Below, one piece after another: positions 27,023-36,389 of a stretch of 64,000 bases of DNA. A model generated the notes under the pieces. The model was not told where the DNA came from. It did no database searches and saw nothing but the letters and a program-made list of their open reading frames with translations. A program made the translations under genes and the position numbers. Numbering within the stretch: the first letter of the stretch is position 1; every line of letters begins with the position of its first letter. The DNA is taken from NCBI GenBank assembly GCA_029246505.1, contig JAQWNC010000027.1, positions 1 to 64,000 on the forward strand. Reading direction: 5' to 3'. The DNA is from Arenicellaceae bacterium (GTDB lineage Bacteria; Pseudomonadota; Gammaproteobacteria; Arenicellales; Arenicellaceae).

Positions 27023-28756
27023 TCAGGCTAAGCTATTCAAATGTTCCAATTGCCGTCTCAGCGCTGCCGGATCACTGGTTCGAAGCATTTTATCCACTTG
27101 ACGGCGAGCTTTAGCAACATTAGTTTGCATTACAACTTTCTTTATTTCGAGTAAACTTCCGGCATCATCCATACTGAAAATTCGTAAATCCAGCCCCAAA
27201 AGCAGCCGTGTAAATCGGCTATTGCCAGCCAATTCTCCGCAAATCGAAACAGGTATACCGGCTTTATCAGACACTTTTACGATGTTTCGTATAAGCCGAA
27301 GAATTGCCGGATGAATTGGGTCATAAAGATAATTAACCGCATCATCAATACGATCGATCGCCAACGTGTACTGAATCAAGTCATTGGAACCGATAGATAA
27401 AAAATCCAGCTTATCTGCAAACTGCTCTACGCTAACGGCAGCAGCTGGCACCTCTATCATTCCACCTACAGGAATAGCATCATCAAACCGCTTTTGTTCA
27501 CGACGCAGATTCTCTTTGGTTTCATCAATGATCTCTAATACCTGCTGTACTTCACTCATATTGCTTAGCATCGGAATTAAGATAGAAGCTGGACCATATG
27601 CGGCTGCCCGCAATATCGCACGTAATTGCATGATAAATATGTCCGGGCTTCGTAAACAATAGCGCACCGCCCGCAAACCCAATGGGGAAGAAGACGCTAG
27701 CTCATCACGGGTATCTTGTAACATCTTATCGCCACCAATATCCAAAGTTCGGATCGTTATCGGCCTACCTAGATTTTTAATCACCTTTCGATATGCCTGG
27801 AACTGCTCCTCTTCACCGGGGAAATCAGGGCGATTCATAAATAAGAACTCAGTTCTATACAGGCCAACACCTTCGGCATTAACTTGCTTTATTGCCCTTA
27901 CATCCGATGGCTGTTCAATATTCGAGAGTAAACTTATCGGCACGCCGTCAGAAGTTCGTGATTTTTCTTGCGCCAATTTACCAAGACTTCTTTCTGAAGC
28001 CCGAATTGCTCGCTGCAATTTACGATAAGTCTTAACCGTACGTTCGTCCGGGTTGACCAAAACAGAACCGTTACGCCCATCAACGATTATACGATCTCCC
28101 TCACGGGTTAGTCGCGTGCGCCCATGCAACCCAACTGATGCAGGAATGTGCATGCTTCGAGCAACGATCGCAGTATGAGATATTGGCCCACCCAAATCGG
28201 TAACAAACGCTGCCACGCCTCGATTCTTCAAATGTATTGTCTCCGCAGGAGTGAGATCTCTGGCAACTATAATTTTACCGTTTAGGTCTTCCTTATTAGC
28301 TTGGTCCAGGTAGTGGTGGGTAACTCCCAATAAATTGTCAGTCACACGACGAGCAATTTGTAATACGTCGTAACGCTTATTGCGCAGATAATCATCCGAC
28401 ATATTATCAAACACATTTACTAGGTTCTCAGCATGAATCTGAATGCTCGCCTCAGCGTTTAATTGCTGCGTTTCCACGATATGTACCGCGCCATCCTTGA
28501 ACAAAAGGTCTTCAAGCATTTTTATATGGGCATCTACAAATGCCCCGCTTTCTGCGGCTGCCTTAGGTATTCGTCGTTTTACGTTCTTCAGTTGCGACAC
28601 AGATTTATGTATTGCGACCAATAAACGCTTAGCCTCGTTGGGGACTTGACTCGCTTCAATTACGTATCGCGGAACTTCCAGATCGGAAGAATGTACGACA
28701 TAAGCTTCGCCTATAGCTATTGATTTACCAACCCCGTTGCCATGAATCGCGAACAC
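27023..28756 (-). CDS. ptsI: PTS enzyme I (phosphoenolpyruvate-protein phosphotransferase)
   Basis: 577 residues, the size of classical enzyme I, without the GAF domain of PtsP. The phospho-histidine is His194 in GGPISHTAIVARS; the PEP-binding domain has RTEFLFMNR, the TLDIGGDK loop, the LDFLSIGSNDLIQY motif and the acid-base Cys in ICGELAGN. It passes phosphate from PEP to the HPr-like protein encoded immediately before it. The start is GTG and shares one base with the ptsO stop (TAGTG). No sugar-specific EIIB/EIIC gene is visible, so the likely role is the regulatory phosphorelay to EIIA-Ntr. Confidence 0.93.
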   Translation of the reverse strand: MFAIHGNGVGKSIAIGEAYVVHSSDLEVPRYVIEASQVPNEAKRLLVAIHKSVSQLKNVKRRIPKAAAESGAFVDAHIKMLEDLLFKDGAVHIVETQQLNAEASIQIHAENLVNVFDNMSDDYLRNKRYDVLQIARRVTDNLLGVTHHYLDQANKEDLNGKIIVARDLTPAETIHLKNRGVAAFVTDLGGPISHTAIVARSMHIPASVGLHGRTRLTREGDRIIVDGRNGSVLVNPDERTVKTYRKLQRAIRASERSLGKLAQEKSRTSDGVPISLLSNIEQPSDVRAIKQVNAEGVGLYRTEFLFMNRPDFPGEEEQFQAYRKVIKNLGRPITIRTLDIGGDKMLQDTRDELASSSPLGLRAVRYCLRSPDIFIMQLRAILRAAAYGPASILIPMLSNMSEVQQVLEIIDETKENLRREQKRFDDAIPVGGMIEVPAAAVSVEQFADKLDFLSIGSNDLIQYTLAIDRIDDAVNYLYDPIHPAILRLIRNIVKVSDKAGIPVSICGELAGNSRFTRLLLGLDLRIFSMDDAGSLLEIKKVVMQTNVAKARRQVDKMLRTSDPAALRRQLEHLNSLA

Positions 28757-29025
28757 TATTCCTCTTCACCAAACCTGTCATTAACCAATAAAACGATTGC
28801 CTCCATAGCTTGATGTGCATCTTCTCCTTCAACCGTCAGCATCGCATTAGTACCTTGAGCTGCAGCCAACATCATGATTTGCATTATGCTTTTGCAATCC
28901 GCACTCTTGCCATTGCATTGCATGACGATACTGGAACCAAATCGATTAGCAGTATCGACCAGCTTCGCAGCTGCACGTGCGTGTAAACCCAATCGGTTAC
29001 AAATGGTAATAGGTGATTCAAGCAT
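28756..29025 (-). CDS. ptsO: HPr-like phosphocarrier NPr
   Basis: 89 residues. The active histidine is His16 in NRLGLHARAA and the second half (SIMQIMMLAAAQGTNAMLTVEGEDA) matches the HPr family; the usual Ser46 region reads ADCKSIMQ. It receives phosphate from enzyme I and passes it to EIIA-Ntr (PtsN), encoded two genes upstream. Its stop overlaps the GTG start of ptsI by one base. As in other gammaproteobacteria the carrier is encoded downstream of rapZ. Confidence 0.93.
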   Translation of the reverse strand: MLESPITICNRLGLHARAAAKLVDTANRFGSSIVMQCNGKSADCKSIMQIMMLAAAQGTNAMLTVEGEDAHQAMEAIVLLVNDRFGEEE

Positions 29026-29091
29026 TACTATTTAAATTACATTCATTTAAATTTCTACACGGTCTATTCGCATAATTAAGACAGCATATGG

Positions 29092-29976
29092 CTAGATTGC
29101 TTGCAGTTCCCGGTGTCGCACCTGAACACTAACACCAGCGCGATCTTCAAATATCACACCCATTTTCTGACACAAGTACACAGATCGATGTTGCCCTCCG
29201 GTGCAACCTATCGCTATTGTTATATAACTTCGATTCTCGCGCTCAAAATCTGGCAACCACTTGCGTAGAAAACCCACGATGCTATCAAGCATTTCTGCTA
29301 CAGCATTTTCACCTTCAAAAAATTCGATTACCGCTCGATCCCAACCAGTTAACTCGCGAAGCTCTGGGTTCCAATGCGGGTTCGGTAAACAGCGGACATC
29401 AAAAACAAAATCAGCGTCCAAGGGCGTGCCATACTTAAATCCAAAAGATTCAAATAATAAGCTTAAGGGCGCGCTGGAAATGCCTCCCGCAAAGTCACGC
29501 ACGACCGCTCGCAATTCGTGCGGTGTAGTCTGCGTTGTATCCAGTTGCCGATCAGCTAATTCAGCTAGCGGTGCGAGTAAGTCCCGCTCAAGCTCAATTG
29601 CCTCCAATAACGAAGTATTTGAATCGGTCAGTGGGTGTTTTCTGCGAGTCTCACTGTATCGCGATACCAGCACTGCCTGCTCGGCGTCTAAAAATAGTAC
29701 GCCATAAGGTATCTGTAGCGATACCAGCGACTCCAGATGTAGCGGTAAATCAGTCAAAAATTGTCGGTTTCGTACGTCCACGCTAACTGCGCATCGGGTA
29801 ATCGCATCATCTAGCTTCACCGTGACCCGATTTCGCAGATTATTTGCTAGTGACGGGATCAGTTCCGCAGGTAAATTATCTATGCAGTAATAACCTAAAT
29901 CCTCGAGCGCTTGTAAAGCTATCGTTTTACCAGATCCTGACATTCCGCTAACCAACAGGAAGCGAAGATCACTCAT
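29092..29976 (-). CDS. rapZ: RNase adapter protein RapZ
   Basis: 294 residues. Walker A GMSGSGKTIALQALEDLGYYCIDNLP, a Walker B-like GVLFLDA, and the C-terminal domain with FVFDVRCLPNPHWNPELR and IAIGCTGGQHRSVYL all match RapZ (YvcJ). In E. coli it binds GlmZ sRNA and guides RNase E cleavage, controlling glucosamine-6-phosphate supply for the envelope. It overlaps ptsN by four bases (ATGA), showing translational coupling inside the ptsN-rapZ-ptsO-ptsI transcript. Confidence 0.95.
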   Translation of the reverse strand: MSDLRFLLVSGMSGSGKTIALQALEDLGYYCIDNLPAELIPSLANNLRNRVTVKLDDAITRCAVSVDVRNRQFLTDLPLHLESLVSLQIPYGVLFLDAEQAVLVSRYSETRRKHPLTDSNTSLLEAIELERDLLAPLAELADRQLDTTQTTPHELRAVVRDFAGGISSAPLSLLFESFGFKYGTPLDADFVFDVRCLPNPHWNPELRELTGWDRAVIEFFEGENAVAEMLDSIVGFLRKWLPDFERENRSYITIAIGCTGGQHRSVYLCQKMGVIFEDRAGVSVQVRHRELQAI

Positions 29977-30479
29977 CCAGCCGCCTTGGAAAGTGCTGAG
30001 TCTGCTAAAAAACTATCAAATAGTTGCTGAGCACTGCCCGCTATATACAACTGCTGCCGAACATCGTTGTCAGATAACCGTTCAGCTAACAACCCCAATA
30101 TCTTTAGGTGCTCGTCTGTGGCATCTTTTGGAACCAACAAAGCGAATGCCATCCTAATCGGTTTATTATCTCGAGCACCATAATCAACCGGCTCGGCTAG
30201 TCTTACAATAGCGATCCGTGGCTCCAGTAAACCTTCGATGCGGCCATGGGGAATCGCGAGCCCATCACCAACACATGTACTACCAAGCTTTTCACGTTCA
30301 ACAAGCGCACGAAAAATTTTCTTTTCGTCTTGTTCTTCCAAGTCGATCACTAGGAGTTTGGCGAGCCGCTCAAACAGACGTTTTCGACTAGTTATCTCCA
30401 AATCACAGATAACGCGATTTAAAGATAGGTAGTTTGCTAATTCAACCGGTGTGTCCACGTCTAATAAAAAGTCTAGCAA
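29973..30479 (-). CDS. ptsN: PTS nitrogen-regulatory EIIA (EIIA-Ntr)
   Basis: 168 residues. The phosphorylated His lies in GLAIPHGRIEGL; the surrounding KIFRALVEREKLGSTCVG and FALLVPKDATDEHLKILGLLAE segments are typical. Phosphorylation state of PtsN controls potassium uptake, envelope stress and nitrogen-linked responses in other proteobacteria. The start codon is an ATG with no strong ribosome site, 43 bp after hpf. Located in its conserved place downstream of rpoN and hpf. Confidence 0.93.
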   Translation of the reverse strand: MLDFLLDVDTPVELANYLSLNRVICDLEITSRKRLFERLAKLLVIDLEEQDEKKIFRALVEREKLGSTCVGDGLAIPHGRIEGLLEPRIAIVRLAEPVDYGARDNKPIRMAFALLVPKDATDEHLKILGLLAERLSDNDVRQQLYIAGSAQQLFDSFLADSALSKAAG

Positions 30480-30522
30480 GTAAAATTAATTTTAACGGCA
30501 CTGCTAAAACCTGTAAATACAT

Positions 30523-30873
30523 CTAGGTTTCAACGGGAGGCTCTAGTTGAGATTCTAAGTTAGCACTTACACCACCTTCACTTTTGTGGTGATCTACCTG
30601 CTTCTGTTTATACTTTCGAACCTGAGTATCCAGCTTATCAATCAGCGTATCAATAGCCACATACATTTGGTCCGACTTCGCATTGGCATGCATCGTCTTG
30701 CCAGGCGCATTCAGCGTTGCTTCTGCCTCATGGGTTTGCTTTTGCACATGTAGTACAAAATGTGAGTTAACCATATGATCAAAATAATGCTCTATTCGCT
30801 CCATTTTTTCAGTAATGTAACCGAGTAGTGACTCTGTAACTTCTAATTGCTGTCCAGTAATTGATAACTGCAT
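30523..30873 (-). CDS. hpf: Ribosome hibernation promoting factor (short form)
   Basis: 116 residues. The sequence MQLSITGQQLEVTESLLGYI, the KMERIEHYFD helix and DQMYVAIDTLIDKLDTQVRKYKQK are those of the HPF/YfiA family. It is the short type, without the dimerising C-terminal domain of long HPF; a 20-residue acidic, low-complexity tail follows the second helix. HPF binds the 30S decoding site and promotes 100S ribosome dimers in stationary phase. Commonly encoded just after rpoN, as here. Confidence 0.93.
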   Translation of the reverse strand: MQLSITGQQLEVTESLLGYITEKMERIEHYFDHMVNSHFVLHVQKQTHEAEATLNAPGKTMHANAKSDQMYVAIDTLIDKLDTQVRKYKQKQVDHHKSEGGVSANLESQLEPPVET

Positions 30874-31010
30874 ATATAACTCCGATACAGTGTGTAAACG
30901 TTATGTCCCAATTTTCTCCTACATTTCTTCCTTTCGCGGTGGAAACAACTTATTTTCTGTCTCCTTTTAGTCTGCCATATTACTGGCTCTTATATAAATT
31001 ACTACATAAG

Positions 31011-32489
31011 CTATATTAGCAGACTCTTGCGTTTGCTTGAGCTTGGTATGTTCATCGAATCTCGATATTTTGCAACCGTTCTTCGAGCTACATTAAAACC
31101 TTTATCACTAAGCTCCTTGGCAATATTATTATCGCTAATCGGCTTACTATCAGGCTCAGCCTCTATCAGTTTTTTAATCAATGAGCGTATAACGGTCGAA
31201 CTCACTGCATCACCGTCCGATCCGCTGATCGAAGAGGTAAAAAAGGACTTAAGCTCAAAAACCCCAGCCGGGGTCAACATATACTTATTTGATGTCGCGC
31301 GGGAAATTGTCGATTCATGCATCCCTAATTCTTCTGCCACATCATTTAAAACCATCGGCTTCATGCCAATTTCACCACGCTCAAGAAACTCTTGCTGACG
31401 AACTACAATCGACCTAGCAACTTTAAGCAAAGTATCGTATCGCCCTTGTAGTCCTTTTATAAACCAACGAGCTGACTGTAACTTTTCTCCCAAGTATTTG
31501 CCTTCGTCGGTACTCGCAGACTTTTTGCTCAGTCGCTCATAATCAGAGTTCACATAAAGCTTACGCGAAACGGTCGAGTTTAACTCCACCCGCCACACGC
31601 CCTGTATTTTTTTAACAACTACGTCCGGTGATACATAACGAACGTCGTAGCTTCCCATCGAATAATCAATTCGTGGATCAACTTGGCCAAGAACTGTCAA
31701 TGCTTCGTCCAGTTCCGCTTGTGATAAACCCAACCCTCGCTTTATAGTCGTAAAGTCTCGACTACCCACTTCTTCCAGGTATTCCGTAACAATACTGAGC
31801 GCGTGATCACGTCCATTCTTAACCTCAACCAAAGATTCAATAAGAATGCGCAAACGATCACCTAAACCTCGAGCTGCAACTCCAGGCGGATCAAATGATT
31901 GGACCATATTGATAGCAAATTCAATTTCATCGAGCTCCAACTCATCAAGTTCGGGTAGCATAGCCGCGATCTCAGACCGAGACGCTCGCAAATAGCCAGC
32001 ATCATCAATCGACTGTATAACAGCTTCGATAATAAGCGAGTCGCGCTCTGACAAGCGAGTCATCCGCGCTTGCCACTGCAAATGATCAGTTAATGATTCT
32101 GGAGTCGAACTTCGCGAATCAAAATACATACCCGAGCCATCCGACGGGGCACTCGACGTGGATACGGGGGTTCCGAATGCCTCCTCCCAATCCCTATCTT
32201 CATTGGGCTGTTCTGACTCAGTCCGCATAGTATCCAAATCTAATTCGGCACTCCCTGCGCTACTGTCTGCAAGATCTTCCTGTCGAGTTTCTTCATCACC
32301 GTCCGGATCGTCCTTCTGATCCGCTTCAACATATTCAGGTGCATCCTCCAGCAAAGGATTCTCATCCATAACTTCCTGTATTTCTAGCAATAGCTCAGGT
32401 AGTGATAATTGCAGGAGCCTAATCGACTGCTGCAATTGTGGCGTCATCTTGAGCGATTGCCCTAATCGAGCCTCAAGTGACTGCTTCAT
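31011..32489 (-). CDS. rpoN: RNA polymerase sigma-54 factor
   Basis: 492 residues. Region I (LEARLGQSLKMTPQLQQSIR, with LLQLSLPELLLEI) binds activators; region II is an acidic linker (about residues 50-125); region III contains the core-binding and helix-turn-helix parts, and the RpoN box is NVARRTVAKYRDSMNIPSS at the C-terminus. Directs transcription of -24/-12 promoters with enhancer-binding proteins. Lies 63 bp downstream of lptB on the same strand and 138 bp upstream of hpf, as in other gammaproteobacteria. Confidence 0.96.
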   Translation of the reverse strand: MKQSLEARLGQSLKMTPQLQQSIRLLQLSLPELLLEIQEVMDENPLLEDAPEYVEADQKDDPDGDEETRQEDLADSSAGSAELDLDTMRTESEQPNEDRDWEEAFGTPVSTSSAPSDGSGMYFDSRSSTPESLTDHLQWQARMTRLSERDSLIIEAVIQSIDDAGYLRASRSEIAAMLPELDELELDEIEFAINMVQSFDPPGVAARGLGDRLRILIESLVEVKNGRDHALSIVTEYLEEVGSRDFTTIKRGLGLSQAELDEALTVLGQVDPRIDYSMGSYDVRYVSPDVVVKKIQGVWRVELNSTVSRKLYVNSDYERLSKKSASTDEGKYLGEKLQSARWFIKGLQGRYDTLLKVARSIVVRQQEFLERGEIGMKPMVLNDVAEELGMHESTISRATSNKYMLTPAGVFELKSFFTSSISGSDGDAVSSTVIRSLIKKLIEAEPDSKPISDNNIAKELSDKGFNVARRTVAKYRDSMNIPSSSKRKSLLI

Positions 32490-32552
32490 TAGCCCTCACA
32501 GCTTTCCTTTACCGACATCATTTCGCCAATTAAAGCCACTATTTTATGCTTA

Positions 32553-33278
32553 TTATAATCTAAAATTAGAGCCCAAATAAACTTCTCGCACCCCTTTGTG
32601 ACTTAACACTTCTTCCGCGGTCCCCTCGGCCAGAACTTTTCCGTCACTCAATATATACGCGCGGTCACAGATATCGAGGGTCTCTCGCACATTATGATCA
32701 GTAATTAGAATACCTATTCCAGAGTTGCGTAGATAATCAATAATTTGTTGGATATCCCCTACTGAAATAGGGTCTATACCTGCAAACGGCTCATCCAGTA
32801 GAATGAAGTAGGGTTGCAATGCCAAAGCCCGCGCGATTTCGACTCGACGCCGCTCGCCACCAGATAAGGAGATCCCTAACGAATCTCGTTTATGGGCAAT
32901 ACTAAACTCCTCGAGTAAGCGCTCTACTCGACGACGGCGTTCGAGCTGGGTTAATTCTGGCTGGGCCTCTAATACAGCCATTAAATTTTGTTCGACCGTA
33001 AGCTTTCTAAAAACGGATGCCTCCTGCGGCAAATAACCTATGCCCAATCGAGCGCGTTCGTGCATTGGTAAATGACCAATTTCATGACCATCCATTAGTA
33101 TCCGGCCACCGTCTCTACGTACCAGACCAACCATCATATAGAACGTTGTCGTCTTGCCCGCGCCATTTGGACCCAATAAACCTACCACCTCACCATTTTC
33201 AACGCTAACGTCCACCTTGTCGACAACTCGCAATCCACGGTAGCTTTTGGTCAATCCTCTGGTCTCAAGGATACTCAT
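32553..33278 (-). CDS. lptB: LPS export ABC transporter ATP-binding protein LptB
   Basis: 241 residues. Walker [19 protein letters not shown], signature [15 protein letters not shown], Walker [18 protein letters not shown], switch His in ITDHNVRE. The family-specific [20 protein letters not shown] segment identifies LptB rather than a general ATPase. It drives LptFG in extraction of LPS from the inner membrane; LptF and LptG are not in this window. It follows lptA by 63 bp. Confidence 0.96.
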   Translation of the reverse strand: MSILETRGLTKSYRGLRVVDKVDVSVENGEVVGLLGPNGAGKTTTFYMMVGLVRRDGGRILMDGHEIGHLPMHERARLGIGYLPQEASVFRKLTVEQNLMAVLEAQPELTQLERRRRVERLLEEFSIAHKRDSLGISLSGGERRRVEIARALALQPYFILLDEPFAGIDPISVGDIQQIIDYLRNSGIGILITDHNVRETLDICDRAYILSDGKVLAEGTAEEVLSHKGVREVYLGSNFRL

Positions 33279-33341
33279 CGCTAAGATTTCACCGGCATGC
33301 AGAAGAAAAACGAGCGTCTTAGCGGAAAATCGTACACTTCT

Positions 33342-34172
33342 TTATTGAGCTGACGGAACAGATGTCGCTGAATCCTCGACAATTATATTAATTGCTTCCT
33401 CTACTTTCTCGGGCAAACTATCTTTATCGGCAACAATTTTTGGTTCCTTTTTAGGCATGATAATTAACCGCGAACGCCCATCATTAGTACGTTCTAATGC
33501 ACTTCCAGCAAGTTGTTTCAACTTGCCCGCACCCTCCCCCTCCTCAGCGGACCCAAGGGCTTCACCGATCATAGCAGGGTCTATCGCGGCTGTGGAATCG
33601 GTCGCGGAGGTTGCTTTAGCCATTGAACCAGAGTCAGAACCTGATACTGGCTCGTCAAATACAGGCCTGGGCCTACTTGGCGGAGGCGCTGTGCCACCTT
33701 TACCCACAGTGGCAATCTCAGCCCCACGCTGACCACCCTTAATCGATAACTTATCGGTGTTCATATTGTAAACAATATTTTCACCACGAGCGGTATTAAA
33801 CCCCTGTGTCAGCTCCGCCGCTTGTAACAAAGTAAGCGTGTTCTCCAACTGGTTCATTATGATTTCATCTCCCATACCAGTGGTGTCGGTGTCTTTATCA
33901 TCAGGCCGCATCTTAAAATGCGCCGGATTTCCCCAGGCGTTTGCTGTGGTCAAATTCCCATCTTTGTCGTAATTGGCTATCAGTTTATCCGCCAATATGT
34001 ACAACGTGCCTTGTTCAACTGTGACGTTCCCGATATACGTTCGTACTCCGGTTTGAAAATCAAACTCAATATCATCCGCATAAATTTGAGCTGGCTGATC
34101 GCTATCAGACTCCAGCGACAATACTGAATGTGACACTGCACCAATCATATAAAATACAAATAGTCGAAACAT
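33342..34172 (-). CDS. lptA: LPS transport periplasmic protein LptA with long C-terminal tail
   Basis: 276 residues, about 90 longer than E. coli LptA. After a signal peptide, residues 25-150 carry the OstA-like beta-jellyroll repeats (QIYADDIEFDFQTGVRTYIG, VEQGTLYILADKLIANYD, TARGENIVYNMNTDKLSIKG). The remainder is a Pro/Ser/Gly/Ala-rich, probably disordered tail ending in LIIMPKKEPKIV and an acidic helix. LptA forms the periplasmic bridge between LptC and LptD. The tail may limit or tune oligomerisation, but that is a guess. The gene lies between lptC (83 bp upstream) and lptB. Confidence 0.88.
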   Translation of the reverse strand: MFRLFVFYMIGAVSHSVLSLESDSDQPAQIYADDIEFDFQTGVRTYIGNVTVEQGTLYILADKLIANYDKDGNLTTANAWGNPAHFKMRPDDKDTDTTGMGDEIIMNQLENTLTLLQAAELTQGFNTARGENIVYNMNTDKLSIKGGQRGAEIATVGKGGTAPPPSRPRPVFDEPVSGSDSGSMAKATSATDSTAAIDPAMIGEALGSAEEGEGAGKLKQLAGSALERTNDGRSRLIIMPKKEPKIVADKDSLPEKVEEAINIIVEDSATSVPSAQ

Positions 34173-34255
34173 AACCCCTCCGTTAGCCTACGCAATTAAC
34201 TATATACAAATAGATACCAATTAGCTTAGTTACCTGCAGATTAATACGCTTAATG

Positions 34256-34711
34256 TTAAAAATTCAATACTCCCCTTGAATCGCCCAGCAGTATCCGCAA
34301 ACGCCTAGCCTGTACTGTGCTCCCAGAACCTTGGTCGCCAGAGCCCTGCTGAATAACCACATTACCGGTTAACAGTAACTCGTTGCCATCTGAAGACATC
34401 CAGCCAGAGTCCGCGTTCGTGTGTCTGGGCGCCGATTCGTCAAAGTATTCGACAACGTAAGGTTTGTCCAGTAGCGCAGAGCCATCGTGTGGAAAATGAG
34501 CCATTCTTTCTGCCTCAATTATGTAACTTCTAGCGCCGCTTTCATCTAGCCCTGTAGCAGTAAAATTTTCGATGTAATAATCCGGCTCGAGCGTCTGTTC
34601 TACTTGCTCCACAACATCGGAGTCACCCGCGATTTCGGTTTGTATCCAGATTCCGATTAACCCCACGACACAAAATATTGCCAAATACGCAAAATTTTCG
34701 GTAACTTTCAT
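34256..34711 (-). CDS. lptC: LPS export protein LptC
   Basis: 151 residues from ATG 34711 (an in-frame TTG three codons earlier is less likely). One N-terminal membrane helix (YLAIFCVVGLIGIWIQTEIA) anchors a periplasmic jellyroll: DYYIENFTATGLDESGARSY, then HFPHDGSALLDKP and LLTGNVVIQQGS. LptC takes LPS from LptB2FG and hands it to LptA. Sequence is weakly conserved in this family, and the placement between kdsC and lptA supports the call. Confidence 0.88.
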   Translation of the reverse strand: MKVTENFAYLAIFCVVGLIGIWIQTEIAGDSDVVEQVEQTLEPDYYIENFTATGLDESGARSYIIEAERMAHFPHDGSALLDKPYVVEYFDESAPRHTNADSGWMSSDGNELLLTGNVVIQQGSGDQGSGSTVQARRLRILLGDSRGVLNF

Positions 34712-34808
34712 CGCTATCAATTGATGCTATGTAGAAGACGACGAGCCAGTATCCGCTAGCCAAATCCAATACATCCATTGGCGAGCGTATAAGCCACTTT
34801 CCTTATTT

Positions 34809-35366
34809 TCAAACAAGATATTGCTCTATCATTTTATTATACGTACCTTGCGCGATCATCAACAAATCACAAACATTACGTACCGCGCCTTTGCCGCCGC
34901 TGGCATATGTTTGCCAATCTGCCAGCTGCTTGACTACTGAATGACCGTTCGGCACCGTAATCGCTAAGCCGCATTGGCGCATAACACACAAATCAATCAC
35001 GTCATCTCCGACAAAAGCTGCTTGCGACGAATCTATACCTAGCTCATCTATCAACTCACTAAAAGCAATCCGTTTATCTTTTTGACCTTGATAGAAATGT
35101 TTGACTCCAAGCTCATCCATTCTATGCGCAACCGCACCTGAATTTCTCGCGGTAATAATCGCCACGTCAACACCACTCGCTTGCAGCATCTTAATTCCAT
35201 GCCCATCGAGCGCATTAAATACCTTAGACTCTTCACCCTCCGCATTAAGCCGAATACATCCATCGGTTAGCACTCCGTCAACATCAAGTAGGAGTAATTT
35301 TATTCGAGATGCTTTCTTCGATAGCTGCTCATCAAACTCAAATTCTTTTTGCCAAAGTTGTTGCAA
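34809..35366 (-). CDS. kdsC: 3-deoxy-D-manno-octulosonate 8-phosphate phosphatase
   Basis: 185 residues. HAD phosphatase with the nucleophile motif LLLLDVDGVLTDG, motif II Thr in VAIITARNSGA, the Lys in GQKDK and motif III FVGDDVIDL; no cap domain, as in the tetrameric KDO-8-P phosphatases. It makes KDO for LPS inner core. The start appears to be TTG at 35366, directly after the kdsD stop (TAA-TTG), since no ATG or GTG precedes the HAD motif; expression likely depends on kdsD translation. Confidence 0.94.
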   Translation of the reverse strand: MQQLWQKEFEFDEQLSKKASRIKLLLLDVDGVLTDGCIRLNAEGEESKVFNALDGHGIKMLQASGVDVAIITARNSGAVAHRMDELGVKHFYQGQKDKRIAFSELIDELGIDSSQAAFVGDDVIDLCVMRQCGLAITVPNGHSVVKQLADWQTYASGGKGAVRNVCDLLMIAQGTYNKMIEQYLV

Positions 35367-36341
35367 TTAAACGACTCCCGCGCCAAACAAGTCCTGCATG
35401 TTAATAGCTCCAATAGGCTTCTGATGCTCCAGCACTACAATTTGTTGGATTTTGTTATCCCGCATTAAAGATACTAGCTCTGCTGCAAGGTTCCCTGTAG
35501 TTGTTGTCACGGGTGAACTTGTCATAACTTCAGATACTGCCGTGGTTTTTAGATCAATGTCTCGATCCAATACCCGCCTTAAGTCACCGTCGGTAAATAT
35601 ACCGATAAGTTGTCCGCTAGCATCAACTACCGAAGTCATCCCCATACCAATTCGGCTCATCTCCAAAATCGCTGCTTTAATCGGCTCATGTCCCGCAATC
35701 ACCGGTACATTGTTACCGGTACGCATTATATCCTCGACGTAAATTAGCAGTCGCCTACCAAGAACTCCGCCCGGATGAGATCTAGAAAAATCCTGCTCGT
35801 TAATTCCTCTTGCTTGCAGCACTGCTATTGCCAGTGCGTCACCCATTACTAAAGCAGCCGTGGTACTAGCCGTAGGAGCCAGATTCATCGGACAAGCTTC
35901 GCGAGCAACGCTAACATCCAAAACCGCGTCGGCCTGTTTAGCCATAGTCGAAGATGAGTTACCCGTCAGCACTACTAAATTGACACCAATCCGCTTCAAG
36001 ATTGGCAACAGAGTAAGAATCTCTGGCGTTTCACCCGAATTAGAAATAGCGACAATTAAATCTTGTGGCGTAATCATACCTAAATCGCCATGGCTAGCCT
36101 CTCCCGGATGGACGAAAAATGCGGGGGTACCTGTACTTGCCAGAGTGGCAGCAATTTTCCCGGCTATGTGGCCTGACTTACCCATACCAACAACCACTAC
36201 TCTTCCAGCGCAATCCAAAACCGATTTACAAGCCACGCTGAACCCGTCACCAAGCTTGGCCTGGGAATCTTGCAAGGCTTGAACCTCGATATCAAACACC
36301 TCGGATGCCTCAGCCAGAAAATCTTTTTTAGGTATAGTCAT
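35367..36341 (-). CDS. kdsD: Arabinose-5-phosphate isomerase
   Basis: 324 residues. SIS domain (VVVVGMGKSGHIAGKIAATLASTGTP, HPGEASHGDLGMI, AISNSGETPE) followed by two CBS domains (DIMRTGNNVPVIAGHEPIKAA and VMTSSPVTTTTGN). It interconverts ribulose-5-P and arabinose-5-P, the first step to KDO. I chose the ATG at 36341; a GTG ten codons upstream at 36371 is also possible and neither has a clear ribosome site. It begins shortly after yrbG and is joined to kdsC. Confidence 0.94.
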   Translation of the reverse strand: MTIPKKDFLAEASEVFDIEVQALQDSQAKLGDGFSVACKSVLDCAGRVVVVGMGKSGHIAGKIAATLASTGTPAFFVHPGEASHGDLGMITPQDLIVAISNSGETPEILTLLPILKRIGVNLVVLTGNSSSTMAKQADAVLDVSVAREACPMNLAPTASTTAALVMGDALAIAVLQARGINEQDFSRSHPGGVLGRRLLIYVEDIMRTGNNVPVIAGHEPIKAAILEMSRIGMGMTSVVDASGQLIGIFTDGDLRRVLDRDIDLKTTAVSEVMTSSPVTTTTGNLAAELVSLMRDNKIQQIVVLEHQKPIGAINMQDLFGAGVV

Positions 36342-36389
36342 TTTTGTAATACCAAGTTTTACTACAGTCACAGTGCGATCAAGTAAACT

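Noticed and set aside
26943-27101. Small hydrophobic frame starting within the end of lnt
   Set aside because: Overlaps the convergent ptsI end and has no independent support.
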